The notes under the pieces were generated by a model. The model made no database searches, had not been told where the DNA came from, and was given only the letters and a program-made list of their open reading frames with translations. This document shows positions 54,737 through 64,000 of a DNA stretch of 64,000 bases, in pieces. This DNA is from Paludibacteraceae bacterium (GTDB taxonomy: Bacteria; Bacteroidota; Bacteroidia; Bacteroidales; Paludibacteraceae), in contig JAKSLB010000017.1 of NCBI GenBank assembly GCA_024401435.1, positions 1 through 64,000 of the forward strand, read 5' to 3'. Each line of letters opens with the position of its first letter. Position 1 is the first letter of the stretch. Made by a program: the position numbers and the translations under genes.

Positions 54737-55522
54737 TTAGGATAAGATAAATAGTTGAGGTTCCTTCCGTTTTAATGCCACAACAGGAATCTCATAATTT
54801 AATGCGGTACTCATAGTAGCCACAGCTAATTCTGGCGTATTATTTTCTTCACTAAGATGACACAAAAAAACCTGACGAAGAGATTCTTTCTTATATGAAG
54901 AAACTAAATTTGCAGCATCCACATTATTCATATGTCCAACATTACTAGCCACACGCTTTTTTAATTCATCCGAATAATGTCCATTTTTCAGCATTTCTTG
55001 ATCATGATTTGATTCTACGATGAGATAATCAGCCTCTTTCACTGCTTGAATCAATTGGGGTGTTGTATGACCGACATCTGTAGCGAGAACTAACTTTTTA
55101 CCTTTATATTCAATAATGAACCCTGAATTATCGACAGCATCATGTGGCACATAAAATGAAGTGATAAAAAATTCACCCAACTGAATTCGTTCATCATGTT
55201 CAATATTTCGACGATTGATTTTGGAAACTTTCTTATGAATGTAATCTGCTCTATCAATCATAGAATGCACTTTCTGCGTTGTAAAAACAGGAATATTCCA
55301 TCGATTACCAAACACGCTCATCGACTGCGTATGATCTTTATGAATATGAGTAATAAACAAGGCGCGAACTTGCGTCATATCAACATTAATTGTTTTCAAG
55401 TATTTTGCAATAGCACGAGCACTAATACCAGCATCAATCAGAAAGCCATACTGACCATTGCCAATATAGTAACTATTGCCGCTACTGCCGCTTGCCATAC
55501 TATAAAAAACAAAATCACTCAT
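54737..55522 (-). CDS. Metallo-beta-lactamase-fold hydrolase (YycJ/WalJ-like)
   Basis: The 261-residue protein has the MBL metal motif THIHKDHT (near residues 59-66), AHDAVD-type and ATDVGHT motifs, and the family's N-terminal SMASGSSGNSYYIG. The closest family is YycJ/WalJ, a predicted exonuclease or DNA/RNA-processing enzyme. It is 24 bp upstream of gldF on the same strand. The substrate is inferred from family only. Confidence 0.85.
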   Translation of the reverse strand: MSDFVFYSMASGSSGNSYYIGNGQYGFLIDAGISARAIAKYLKTINVDMTQVRALFITHIHKDHTQSMSVFGNRWNIPVFTTQKVHSMIDRADYIHKKVSKINRRNIEHDERIQLGEFFITSFYVPHDAVDNSGFIIEYKGKKLVLATDVGHTTPQLIQAVKEADYLIVESNHDQEMLKNGHYSDELKKRVASNVGHMNNVDAANLVSSYKKESLRQVFLCHLSEENNTPELAVATMSTALNYEIPVVALKRKEPQLFILS

Positions 55523-55556
55523 TATTTTTCTATTTCAAGATGCAAAGATAAAAAAT

Positions 55557-56927
55557 TTAATCAATGATTACATCATTATACTCTTTGTATCGTAACATTA
55601 TTTCCGTCACAAAATTATCGGTTTCTTCCCCTCTTAAATAACCATGACGGACAACAGGATCATTAAAGAATTCTGGTTTAGCTTTCATCAACATAAAAAC
55701 ACGAACATCACACCATTTGTCAGGACTTTTCCCATGTTTTTCAGCCAATGCCATTGCGTCTCTTACATGACCAACGCCCGCATTATAACTAGCCAAAACA
55801 AATTTTGTTCGTTCATCTTCGTCTTCTATATATTTAAATGCGCCATCAACATTATCCAAATATTTGACAGCGGCCTTGATATTCTGTTCTGGATTAACAA
55901 TTCCTGTACTATCCACACCAAATCTTTTAGCCGTATTAGGCATTAACTGCATAATTCCAACAGCTCCAGCCCATGACTTTGCATTCGGATTAAAACGTGA
56001 CTCCTGATATGCTATAGAAGCTAACATTTTCCAGTCCCATCGAATCGTGTTTGCATATTTCTTAAACAACGGATCAAAATCCGATATCTTCTTTGAATTA
56101 ATGTATTTGGGCACATCCTGAGCATATTTCTTTTTATGCTCAAAATATTTATTATGCAAATATTGATACGTAAAGTCACCTTGTATTTCAGAGAACCAAC
56201 TATTAATTGTATCTCTCAAACTCGTAGAACCTTTTCTTACTGCCCATGCAGACCTTTGAGAATGACTCATTCCCATTTTTATATCTATATTATTGAAATA
56301 CGTTTTATTGATGGATGCAATATTTTCATCTGCTATGGTATAAGGAATCTCTCCCTTCGATACTTTTTCTATCAACGTCTCCTCATCCTCTTCATTTGAA
56401 ACTGTCTGTATAAGAATTCCCCCACCTATTTCCTCATCCACCTTTAACAAATGTTTATGGTACTTGGAATTTTCTACTACATATACCTCTTTATCAATCA
56501 ATTCCAAAGCATCTTTAACGATAGATATTTTCTTTGACTTTCGCTGAACCAAGACTTGTTTGGTTTTATATTCATGTGCGACAAAATCAACTTGTTCTTT
56601 CATCTCTGGTGATATCGTCACTGGATATGCTATCACATCCACATTTCCTTTCTTCAACAATTCTAACATCTGATTCTCGTCTCTCGCCGTCACCACCTTC
56701 AAGTTGACATTCAACGAATGAGCCAACTGCTGAGCTAATTCATACTCATACCCCATTTCATTCCCTTGATAATCAAAATAAGATGTGGAACGTGACAAAG
56801 TGACAACACGTAACGTATCCGACATTATGACTTTTTCCAAATCAGAATATCGATCACCCCTGTCATTTTTCGAGACGCATGCGAATAATATAGGGATAAC
56901 AAACCATATCCATTTCAACCTTTTCAT
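55557..56927 (-). CDS. mltF: MltF-type membrane-bound lytic transglycosylase
   Basis: The 456-residue lipoprotein has an N-terminal signal and lipobox ILFAC. A solute-binding-like domain follows (about 35-285), then an SLT domain (about 295-450) with catalytic Glu in AYQESRFNP and later VGIMQLMPNTAKRFG and ASYNAGVGHVRDA. I chose ATG 56927 because it gives MKRLKWIWFVIPILFAC; the longer frame from 57071 adds residues upstream of the promoter box (56962-56969). Confidence 0.9.
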   Translation of the reverse strand: MKRLKWIWFVIPILFACVSKNDRGDRYSDLEKVIMSDTLRVVTLSRSTSYFDYQGNEMGYEYELAQQLAHSLNVNLKVVTARDENQMLELLKKGNVDVIAYPVTISPEMKEQVDFVAHEYKTKQVLVQRKSKKISIVKDALELIDKEVYVVENSKYHKHLLKVDEEIGGGILIQTVSNEEDEETLIEKVSKGEIPYTIADENIASINKTYFNNIDIKMGMSHSQRSAWAVRKGSTSLRDTINSWFSEIQGDFTYQYLHNKYFEHKKKYAQDVPKYINSKKISDFDPLFKKYANTIRWDWKMLASIAYQESRFNPNAKSWAGAVGIMQLMPNTAKRFGVDSTGIVNPEQNIKAAVKYLDNVDGAFKYIEDEDERTKFVLASYNAGVGHVRDAMALAEKHGKSPDKWCDVRVFMLMKAKPEFFNDPVVRHGYLRGEETDNFVTEIMLRYKEYNDVIID

Positions 56928-56961
56928 GTCATTGCGTTTTTCATGGTTAGTTACTCTATAA

Positions 56962-56969
56962 CAAAGATA
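56962..56969 (-). promoter_or_regulatory. -7 promoter box for mltF
   Basis: Minus-strand TATCTTTG, 35 bp upstream of the chosen ATG. Confidence 0.6.
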
Positions 56970-57213
56970 TATTAATTTTTTCAATAAAAAAATGTATTGC
57001 TGTTTTTCTTTTATCAAGTAATCTGTAATAAAAAAAGAAAATAGCATATCATCTTCTATAAGGGTTCTCATTGTGCATAATTTTTCGACACTGAATCAAC
57101 CAATTCATATCTTTTTTATCACTAAAGAAATTTCAGTTCCTTCGTTTGTATTCTTTCCTTAAAATGACCTTGCAATCCCTTATTTTTGATTATAAATAAT
57201 CATAAAATTATAT

Positions 57214-57221
57214 TAAATTTG
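57214..57221 (+). promoter_or_regulatory. -7 promoter box for men operon
   Basis: TAAATTTG, 19 bp before the menF ATG, which is also preceded by AAGGA (57236-57240), directly adjacent. Confidence 0.6.
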
Positions 57222-57240
57222 TACTTTTAAAAAACAAGGA

Positions 57241-58305
57241 ATGGAAAAGAATACTATTATTCAACGCTTACAAAAAGAATCATGTTTCGTTTTATACCGT
57301 TTCCCAAAATCAAAAACGATTCATGGTATAATAGACCATTCACTCAAAAGAATCAAGACAATCCAAGAGTTACAAAACATTCCTTCTGCATTTATCTTTG
57401 CTCCATTCAATATTGAAGAATTACCTATTTGTGTTTTTTCTCCTACTGAAACATTTGAATTTGAGCAATCTGACGATACAATAGTTTTACCCCAATCGGA
57501 TTCTTATCATAGTCAACCATCGGATTCTTATCGCACAGAATTCAACATCTTTCATCAAAAAATAAGCGATGGTCTTTTTTCAAAATTAGTTTTAGCTCGT
57601 TCAAAAACGTTAAATTTGGAAATGGATTCATTCGATCTCTTTATGGATGCTTGTTGTGCTTATCCCGACACAATGGTTTATCTGCTCCATACACCCGACA
57701 CAGGAACATGGATAGGTGCTTCTCCTGAAATATTATTGGAAGGGAATTGCATACAAATGCATACAATAGCCTTAGCAGGTACAATGACATGTTCAGAATC
57801 CACACCTAAACTTTCCGAATGGTCAGGAAAAAATAAAGAAGAACAAAAAATTGTCACCGATTACATAAGAGATTGCATTCGCGTCGTTGGAGAACTGAAA
57901 GATGAATGGGGTCCTTACTCCTACAAAACAGCTCATTTGGCTCATTTGAGAAGTGATCTTTATTTTAGATTAGACAGCGACAAGATTCCTGAAATGATCA
58001 CCATTCTCCACCCCACACCAGCCATTTGTGGAATTCCTAAAAAAGATGCATTACAATGCATACTTAATACCGAAACAAAAAGCAGAAGCTATTATTCAGG
58101 ATTCTTTGGTTGGTATGAACCATCAGGGAACACTCAATTATATGTAAATTTACGTTGTCTACAACAAAATGACAATTCGAATTTCACATTATATGCAGGA
58201 GGTGGAATTCTTGCCTCATCTACATTAGAAAGTGAATGGTCTGAAACAGAAAACAAAATGTTAACACTGCTTCAATTACCATCGTTAAAAAACAAATTAA
58301 AATAA
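57241..58305 (+). CDS. menF: Isochorismate synthase
   Basis: This 354-residue enzyme converts chorismate to isochorismate, the first committed menaquinone step. The C-terminal chorismate-binding fold shows KLVLARSK, GASPEILLE, the HPTPAICGIPK motif and YYSGFFGWYEPSGN. It heads a tight operon, with menD 2 bp downstream. The short N-terminal domain is normal for Bacteroidales. Confidence 0.93.
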   Translation: MEKNTIIQRLQKESCFVLYRFPKSKTIHGIIDHSLKRIKTIQELQNIPSAFIFAPFNIEELPICVFSPTETFEFEQSDDTIVLPQSDSYHSQPSDSYRTEFNIFHQKISDGLFSKLVLARSKTLNLEMDSFDLFMDACCAYPDTMVYLLHTPDTGTWIGASPEILLEGNCIQMHTIALAGTMTCSESTPKLSEWSGKNKEEQKIVTDYIRDCIRVVGELKDEWGPYSYKTAHLAHLRSDLYFRLDSDKIPEMITILHPTPAICGIPKKDALQCILNTETKSRSYYSGFFGWYEPSGNTQLYVNLRCLQQNDNSNFTLYAGGGILASSTLESEWSETENKMLTLLQLPSLKNKLK

Positions 58306-58307
58306 AG

Positions 58308-59927
58308 ATGTATTCAATCAAAACCAATATACAACAACTGCTGTCTCTGATGGAACAACATCAGATTTCTCATGTTGTGATATCTCCTGGTTCTCGAAAT
58401 ATGCCATTAGCAGTCTCAATGGCTCATCATCCGAAATTCCACTGTCATCCGATTACAGACGAACGAAGTGCTGGATTTTTTGCTATTGGACTCTCTTTAA
58501 GTCTCAACCAACCCGTGGCTATCTGTGTCACATCGGGTTCCGCACTACTCAACTTAACTTCTGCCGTCTCAGAAGCTTTTTATCAAAGAATTCCACTACT
58601 CATTATTTCGGCTGACCGACCTCAAGCATGGATTGGACAAATGGATGGACAAACATTACCTCAAACAGGTGTATTCGGTTCTCTGATAAAAAAAGAAGTT
58701 ACACTTCCCGAACCTCAAAACGAAACAGACTTATGGTATTGTAACCGTATCATCAACGAAACTTTATTGGAATTACAACATCACTCAAATGGTCCTGTTC
58801 ACATCAATGTTCCTATAACCGAACCATTTTTTGATTGTTCTTGCAAGACAATTCCAACAGAACGAGTCATCCGTAAAAATCACCCATATTTAAGTGATTG
58901 GTCAAATGCTCAAAAACCATTAATTATTGTCGGACAACTCACATATTTCGAAGCAAAAGAGATTCAATCTCTTTTAACGCAATTACAATGCCCCATTCTT
59001 TATGAGCATATAGCCAATTTAAAAAGCGACTCAAATTATATCTACAATGCCGATCTGATTTTAAATCAACCTATTGATTCTAATTTAAATCCAGATTTAG
59101 TCATCTACATTGGAGGACATATTATTTCCAAGCGGATCAAGAAATGGATTCGTCAGATAAGACCTGCTCAATGTTGGAGAATTGACACATCTGGCGAATG
59201 TAGTGACACATTCCAATGCCTCACCAACATCATTGAAGAATCACCGAAAAATTTCTTACATTCTTTGCCTGCTAAGAAGACAAACAATGATTACATCCAA
59301 CAATGGCAAAAAATAAGCAATGAAATTAAAAAGAGCATTGAAACAAAAGAGTTATCCTATTCATCCATATTGATTGTCAAAAAAATCATTGAAAAGATTC
59401 CTGAACATTCAGCTTTAATACTTGCAAACAGCAGTATGGTTCGATATGCTCAATTGTTTCCTATCAAACAAAAAGACGTGATTATCTCATGCAACAGAGG
59501 AATAAATGGTATAGATGGTTCACTTTCAGCCGCTGTTGGATTCGCCACAGCACAAGTTGACAGACCTTGTTATTTACTCATTGGAGATTTAAGTTTCTTT
59601 TATGACATGAATGGTTTATGGAACACAAATCTTCCTCAAAACCTAACAATCATACTTATCAACAATGGTGGAGGTGAAATATTCAGAGTACTTCCTGGAT
59701 TAAAGAAAGATTCTGAATCTGAGACCTTTGTTATGGCAAAGCACCAAACCGACGCCAAAGGATGGGTGGAAACTATTCATGCAAACTATATAAAAGTAAC
59801 TGATATAAACTCTTTTGATAATTGTCTGAAACAATTATTTAACCCAAAGAAAAATTTAACTGTAGCCGAATTTTTCACAAATCCAGCTATTGACGAAGAA
59901 ATATTTTACAACATACAAAACATCTAA
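58308..59927 (+). CDS. menD: SEPHCHC synthase MenD
   Basis: This 539-residue thiamine-diphosphate enzyme condenses isochorismate with 2-oxoglutarate. [11 protein letters not shown] (residues 24-34) binds substrate, SGSALLNL follows, and the ThDP/Mg motif [13 protein letters not shown] lies near residues 426-438. It is slightly shorter than average but complete. The next gene, menB, starts 11 bp downstream. Confidence 0.94.
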   Translation: MYSIKTNIQQLLSLMEQHQISHVVISPGSRNMPLAVSMAHHPKFHCHPITDERSAGFFAIGLSLSLNQPVAICVTSGSALLNLTSAVSEAFYQRIPLLIISADRPQAWIGQMDGQTLPQTGVFGSLIKKEVTLPEPQNETDLWYCNRIINETLLELQHHSNGPVHINVPITEPFFDCSCKTIPTERVIRKNHPYLSDWSNAQKPLIIVGQLTYFEAKEIQSLLTQLQCPILYEHIANLKSDSNYIYNADLILNQPIDSNLNPDLVIYIGGHIISKRIKKWIRQIRPAQCWRIDTSGECSDTFQCLTNIIEESPKNFLHSLPAKKTNNDYIQQWQKISNEIKKSIETKELSYSSILIVKKIIEKIPEHSALILANSSMVRYAQLFPIKQKDVIISCNRGINGIDGSLSAAVGFATAQVDRPCYLLIGDLSFFYDMNGLWNTNLPQNLTIILINNGGGEIFRVLPGLKKDSESETFVMAKHQTDAKGWVETIHANYIKVTDINSFDNCLKQLFNPKKNLTVAEFFTNPAIDEEIFYNIQNI

Positions 59928-59938
59928 ATAGTCTTAAT

Positions 59939-60760
59939 ATGGCACAAAGAGAATGGAAAACAATCAAAGAATACAAAGAGATTCTTTTTGATTTTTATAA
60001 TGGAATTGCTCGTATCACCATCAACAGAGAAAGATACCGCAATGCATTCACACCAACAACAACTGCAGAAATGAGCGACGCATTCAATTATTGTCGTGAA
60101 TGTCAAGATATCTGTGTTGTCGTTTTGACAGGTGCAGGAGACAAAGCATTCTGTAGTGGCGGTGACATGCACGTAAAAGGACGTGGTGGATATATTGATG
60201 AAGAGGGCAAACCAAGATTATCTGTTCTTGATGTACAGAAACAAATACGATCCCTACCCAAACCTGTTATAGCCGCAGTCAATGGATACGCTATCGGTGG
60301 CGGTCATGTGCTGCATGTCATTTGCGACTTAACCATTGCATCTGAAAATGCTATTTTTGGACAAACAGGTCCTAAAGTTGGCAGTTTCGATGCAGGATTC
60401 GGTTCTTCCTACTTGGCTCGTATAGTCGGACAAAAGAAAGCAAGAGAAATATGGTTCCTTTGTCGTCAATACAATGCACAAGAAGCATTAGAAATGGGAC
60501 TCATCAATACAATTGTTCCTCTTGAAAAACTCGAAGACGAATACGTTGCGTGGGCAGAAAAAATGATGGAGTACTCCCCTCTTGCTCTTCGTATGATCAA
60601 ACGTGGTCTCAATGCAGAGCTTGACGGGCAAGCCGGCATCCAAGAATTTGCTGGAGATATGACAATGCTATACTACTGTTTAGATGAAGCGCAAGAAGGT
60701 GGAAAAGCGTTTTTAGAGAAACGAAAACCAGATTTTCAAAAGTACCCTAAATTTCCATAG
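59939..60760 (+). CDS. menB: 1,4-Dihydroxy-2-naphthoyl-CoA synthase
   Basis: The 273-residue crotonase-fold enzyme closes the second ring of the naphthoquinone. CoA-pocket motifs are [13 protein letters not shown], oxyanion-hole [16 protein letters not shown], and [20 protein letters not shown], the MenB signature. Only 3 bp separate it from menC. Confidence 0.95.
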   Translation: MAQREWKTIKEYKEILFDFYNGIARITINRERYRNAFTPTTTAEMSDAFNYCRECQDICVVVLTGAGDKAFCSGGDMHVKGRGGYIDEEGKPRLSVLDVQKQIRSLPKPVIAAVNGYAIGGGHVLHVICDLTIASENAIFGQTGPKVGSFDAGFGSSYLARIVGQKKAREIWFLCRQYNAQEALEMGLINTIVPLEKLEDEYVAWAEKMMEYSPLALRMIKRGLNAELDGQAGIQEFAGDMTMLYYCLDEAQEGGKAFLEKRKPDFQKYPKFP

Positions 60761-60763
60761 CGA

Positions 60764-61822
60764 ATGAAGAAAATCGACATCTATCCTTATACTCTGCACT
60801 TCAAACAACCGGCAGGAACTTCCCGTGGAATCTATACCGAACATAAAGTATGGTTTCTACGTGTAACAGACAATTCTAATCCGAATCGTTGCGGTTGGGG
60901 AGAAGTTGCCCCACTCGTCAAATTAAGTTGCGATGACGTTCCAGATTTTGAATCTGTTTTATACAAAACTTGCGAAAATTTTCAATCAGAAATCGATTAC
61001 GAATCTTTGCGCAACTATCCTTCCATTTTATTTGGATTAGAATGTGCTTTAGATGATTTTCATGCTTATAAACAACCCCTTTACAATACCAATTTTGCGA
61101 AAGGGAAAGATAGTATCGCTATCAACGGTCTCATTTGGATGGGAACCTATGAAGAGATGCGCAAAAGAATAGAAGAAAAAATCGCCTTAGGATTTCATTG
61201 CATTAAAGTAAAAATCGGTGCTATCGATTTTGAAAAGGAATATGATCTTTTACAACGCATCAGGAATGATTTTTCTGCAAAAGAAATCACACTCCGTGTA
61301 GATGCAAATGGAGGATTCTCTTCAAGAGAAGCTTATGAGAAACTAGAACGATTAGCAAAACTCGACATTCATTCCATCGAGCAACCCATCAAAACCGGGC
61401 AATGGAATGAAATGGCAAAGCTATGCAAAGCGACACCTCTTCCAATCGCATTAGACGAAGAACTGATTGGTGTAAACGATTCAACAAAAAAAGAAGAACT
61501 CTTAGATAAGATTCAACCACAATACATTATCATCAAGCCCTCTTTGCATGGAGGAAAACGAGGTGGTGAAGAATGGATTCATTTAGCTCAACAAAAAAAT
61601 ATTGGATATTGGATAACATCAGCCTTAGAATCTAATATTGGTTTGATGCATATTGCGCAATGGGCATCTAAATTCCCCATTCAAATACCACAAGGCTTAG
61701 GTACGGGTGGTTTATATACAAATAATATAGAGACTCCACTTGAACTAGTTGGAGAACATTTATGGTACAAAGCTGACAATGACTTTACAAGATTTCCTCA
61801 AGGATTGGAGAAACGATTCTGA
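60764..61822 (+). CDS. menC: o-Succinylbenzoate synthase
   Basis: The 352-residue enolase-superfamily enzyme dehydrates SHCHC. The KVKIG Lys pair, the metal ligands in RVDANGG, IEQPI and ALDEELIG, and the second Lys in IIKPSLHGG are all present. It ends with TGA, evidence that TGA is a normal stop in this genome. It overlaps menE by 44 bp. Confidence 0.94.
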   Translation: MKKIDIYPYTLHFKQPAGTSRGIYTEHKVWFLRVTDNSNPNRCGWGEVAPLVKLSCDDVPDFESVLYKTCENFQSEIDYESLRNYPSILFGLECALDDFHAYKQPLYNTNFAKGKDSIAINGLIWMGTYEEMRKRIEEKIALGFHCIKVKIGAIDFEKEYDLLQRIRNDFSAKEITLRVDANGGFSSREAYEKLERLAKLDIHSIEQPIKTGQWNEMAKLCKATPLPIALDEELIGVNDSTKKEELLDKIQPQYIIIKPSLHGGKRGGEEWIHLAQQKNIGYWITSALESNIGLMHIAQWASKFPIQIPQGLGTGGLYTNNIETPLELVGEHLWYKADNDFTRFPQGLEKRF

Positions 61823-62762
61823 TACCATCAGCGTTCATTCTTCTGGTTCTACGGGAACACCCAAAGTGATTCTCGTAGAAAAAAAGCGTATGTTAGCCAG
61901 TGCAAAAATGACCTGTGATTTCTTACATCTTCAATCTGGAGAAACCGCTCTTCTTTGTATGTCTTTAGATCATATTGGTGCACAAATGATGGTGGTTCGT
62001 TCCATAGAACGGAATCTCAACTTAATTGAAGTATCCCCTTGCGGACATCCCCTTGCCCATCTAACAGAGCCAATAGATTTTGCTGCCATGGTTCCCCTTC
62101 AAGTATATAATTCACTTCAAGTACCAGAAGAAAAAGAGAAACTTAGAAACATAAAAAATCTCATCATTGGTGGTGGAGCCATTTCAAAACAAATGGCATT
62201 AGAACTGAAATCCTTTCCTCATGCAGTTTGGTCAACCTATGGAATGACAGAAACGCTGTCACATATTGCACTTCGACCATTAAATGGAGAAAAAGCGACA
62301 GACTGGTATACGCCTTTTCAAGGCGTCCAAATTCGAACGAATCAAGACCGATGTCTTTGTATAAAAGCTCCAGACTTATGTTCTGAAGAACTAATCACAA
62401 ATGACATTGCAGAAATCAATCATCATGGTGAATTTAGAATCATCGGACGAAAAGACAATATAATAAACAGTGGAGGAATAAAAATACAAATTGAAGAGGT
62501 TGAAAAAGCAATTGGCTTTGAAGGAAAACAAGATATTGTGATTGGCAGCTATCCCGACGATAAATTCGGTCAAATAGTTGTATTACTTACCACACGAACA
62601 GACAAGGATGAATTGAACGAAAAACTTAAATTGTTACCAAAGTATTGGCAACCCAAAAAGATCATTGTCACAAAATCCATTCCATTGACAGACAATGGCA
62701 AAATAGCGAGAGCTGAAGTTCAGAAAGAAATAAAGGAAAGAATTAATGAAGCCTATATATAA
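61779..62762 (+). CDS. menE: o-Succinylbenzoate-CoA ligase
   Basis: The AMP-forming ligase has the P-loop SSGSTGTPK at residues 26-34 and the STYGMTETLSHIA motif. GRKDNIINSGGIKI and the C-terminal Lys region TDNGKIARAEVQ follow. I chose ATG 61779 (MTLQDFLKDW); an upstream ATG (61749) only adds residues inside menC. At about 327 residues it is short relative to many MenE proteins, but all motifs are kept. It overlaps the next gene by 17 bp. Confidence 0.9.
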   Translation: MTLQDFLKDWRNDSDTISVHSSGSTGTPKVILVEKKRMLASAKMTCDFLHLQSGETALLCMSLDHIGAQMMVVRSIERNLNLIEVSPCGHPLAHLTEPIDFAAMVPLQVYNSLQVPEEKEKLRNIKNLIIGGGAISKQMALELKSFPHAVWSTYGMTETLSHIALRPLNGEKATDWYTPFQGVQIRTNQDRCLCIKAPDLCSEELITNDIAEINHHGEFRIIGRKDNIINSGGIKIQIEEVEKAIGFEGKQDIVIGSYPDDKFGQIVVLLTTRTDKDELNEKLKLLPKYWQPKKIIVTKSIPLTDNGKIARAEVQKEIKERINEAYI

Positions 62763-63078
62763 TAAGATATTACCCATAAAAGGATTTAAAGCCATTAATC
62801 TATTTGGCATTATATTCGTTCGCAAAGGATTACGAATGTCAAAGACAGACATCAATCACGAACGAATACATACACATCAAATGTTGGAGATGTTAATTGT
62901 CTTTTTTTATCTGTTTTATATAATAGAATGGGTTATCAAACTCCTTTATTATAGGAATGGTCTTGTAGCATACCAGAATCTATCCTTTGAAAGAGAGGCC
63001 TATTTTCATCAAAACAATCTCTATTATTTAGAAAAAAGAAATCATTATGAATGGTTCAAACTCATTCGATTGAAATAA
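62746..63078 (+). CDS. Small membrane protein with HExxH motif, 110 aa
   Basis: The start lies inside menE (17 bp overlap). The protein contains INHERIHTHQMLEML (HERIH, a zinc-protease-like HExxH) followed by one hydrophobic segment (LIVFFYLFYIIEWVIKLLYY). A late FEREAYFHQ stretch could supply a third ligand. Similar short proteins occur beside Bacteroidales men genes, as far as I recall. Activity and role are unknown. It ends before the convergent terminator. Confidence 0.7.
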   Translation: MKPIYNKILPIKGFKAINLFGIIFVRKGLRMSKTDINHERIHTHQMLEMLIVFFYLFYIIEWVIKLLYYRNGLVAYQNLSFEREAYFHQNNLYYLEKRNHYEWFKLIRLK

Positions 63079-63118
63079 AAAACCGAGACCAATGAATATC
63101 ATCAGTCTCGGTTCTTAT
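63077..63118. terminator. Bidirectional terminator between men operon and S41 protease
   Basis: Stem AACCGAGAC/GTCTCGGTT (63081-63089, 63105-63113) with A-run before and T-containing tail after, between convergent genes. Confidence 0.8.
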
Positions 63119-63132
63119 TAATAACAAATTGA

Positions 63133-64000
63133 CTATTTTCTTTTTCGATTCAAAGCATTTGTATAATTCTTATTAGAAGAAAGAACTTCCAACGCTTTAT
63201 TGTAAATATCACTTTCCGTATTCATAATTTGGAAATATTCATTCGAATTCCACAAATCACGAGCGATATTTGCTTTTATTTGTTTCTTAATCAAATTCTT
63301 TGAGTTCTTCAATTGTTCCTCATCTTTTTTAATCTCCTCTTTTTCACCATCTGCAACAAGCTGTTCAATATCCTCATCCGTCAAATCAAATTCAGCCATA
63401 TATTTTTTAAACGAAGCTTGTTTTTCTGCATCTGATAAATTAGCAGTAGGATATTTAGCAGATAAAGCATCTCTATTTTTCTCGATATAGTTCATTATAA
63501 ACTTGTTAATGACACCTTTAGCTACTAAAGAGCGATGATATTTCGTATACTTCACTGTATCAAGAGGGACGAACATGTCTGGCATGATTCCACCACCGCC
63601 ATAAATTGGGCGTTTAAGATTCAAAGTATAATACTTCAAAGAATCAGGGAAAGAAATACTATCCTCATGCATTAATTCACCATGGTTATAACGATCAATC
63701 AGGTCATTACGATACTCTTTAATATTATCCTTATAAGGACGTTGAATACAACGACCAGAAGGAGTATAATAGCGAGCTGTTGTCATACGAATTTGAGAAC
63801 CGTCAGGCAAATCCATCATTTTTTGGACCAAACCCTTACCAAAGGTACGACGACCAATTAAGACACCTCTATCCCAATCTTGAATAGCACCAGAGACGAT
63901 TTCACTAGCCGAGGCAGAACCTTCATCCACCAAAAGGACTAATCTACCTTCAAAAGGTTTGCGAACACCCGTTGCCTTATAATCTTCACGAGGTTGTGCT
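63133..64000 (-). CDS. S41-family C-terminal processing protease (partial, runs off right edge)
   Basis: The frame stays open to the window end, so the N-terminus and PDZ domain lie beyond it. Visible are LVLLVDEGSASASEIVSGA with the catalytic Ser and GRRTFGKGLVQ with the catalytic Lys of the CtpA/Prc family. The C-terminal 120 residues are helical and charged. It likely processes or degrades periplasmic proteins. The 3' end faces the men operon across a terminator. Confidence 0.9.
   Translation of the reverse strand, partial: AQPREDYKATGVRKPFEGRLVLLVDEGSASASEIVSGAIQDWDRGVLIGRRTFGKGLVQKMMDLPDGSQIRMTTARYYTPSGRCIQRPYKDNIKEYRNDLIDRYNHGELMHEDSISFPDSLKYYTLNLKRPIYGGGGIMPDMFVPLDTVKYTKYHRSLVAKGVINKFIMNYIEKNRDALSAKYPTANLSDAEKQASFKKYMAEFDLTDEDIEQLVADGEKEEIKKDEEQLKNSKNLIKKQIKANIARDLWNSNEYFQIMNTESDIYNKALEVLSSNKNYTNALNRKRK

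Larger units (their letters stand above)
56928..57240. other. 313-bp gap between mltF and menF
   Basis: It contains the divergent promoters of mltF (56962-56969) and menF (57214-57221). The middle is AT-rich; an open frame on the minus strand is only the extended mltF frame. I see no other feature. Confidence 0.7.

Noticed and set aside
56928-57071. Longer mltF start
   Set aside because: It would place the promoter box inside the gene and bury the lipoprotein signal in the middle of the protein.

Overview
The window looks like an AT-rich chromosome segment of a Bacteroidales (Bacteroidota) bacterium. Supporting signs are type IX secretion (T9SS) C-terminal sorting domains on four secreted proteins, a GldF-type permease, GSCFA, DUF5683 and DUF4197 family proteins, diaminopimelate dehydrogenase, and repeated promoter boxes of the Bacteroidota type (-7 TAnnTTTG). 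I cannot fix the genus. No rRNA, tRNA, CRISPR array, prophage or intact transposase gene was found.

Region by region. (1) 1-6606 is an accessory island, visibly more GC-rich than its surroundings. It holds two DUF4143-type ATPases and a recombining cluster of related genes built from a repeated beta/alpha module (possible immunity proteins), including a 429-bp exact duplication and orphan gene ends. Copies of the same ATTGGTGTCCG-ended repeat lie at both edges. (2) 6628-9000 carries nitrogen and lysine metabolism (ddh, gdhA). (3) 9768-22242 is housekeeping: LMW phosphatase, DEAD-box helicase, priA, glycyl-tRNA synthetase, obg, corA, rsmA. A large secreted GH43-GH30 enzyme is inserted among them. 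(4) 22400-33228 holds a flippase-like membrane protein, a MurC-like ligase, a secreted GH16 glucanase and a 1.9k-residue Ig-repeat adhesin with a T9SS type B end. (5) 33491-42095 has parA-parB-DUF5683-mltD and dxs-hypothetical-aguA-aguB (agmatine to putrescine). (6) 42324-50440 has two OmpA-type envelope proteins, GSCFA, glgB and a GH44 glycanase broken by an in-frame TGA. (7) 50551-56927 has tyrA, a Crp-type regulator, DUF4197, a phosphopantetheinyl transferase, gldF, a metallo-hydrolase and an MltF-type lytic transglycosylase. (8) 57241-63078 is a menaquinone operon menF-menD-menB-menC-menE plus a small HExxH membrane protein. The window ends inside an S41 protease gene.

How the genes fit together. 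The T9SS cargo (GH43-GH30, GH16, GH44, adhesin) points to export of polysaccharide-degrading enzymes and surface adhesins. The menaquinone operon implies quinone-based respiration. parAB and several peptidoglycan enzymes reflect core cell-cycle and wall functions.

Most notable for follow-up: a family of short transposon-like elements (one complete 225-bp copy at 33258-33482) that carry different internal palindromes, with one nested palindrome present in one copy and absent at the same site in another; the duplicated, decaying module cluster at 1.8-6.2 kb; the TGG-to-TGA break four codons after the catalytic Glu of a GH44 enzyme; and a three-copy, three-domain super-repeat in the adhesin.
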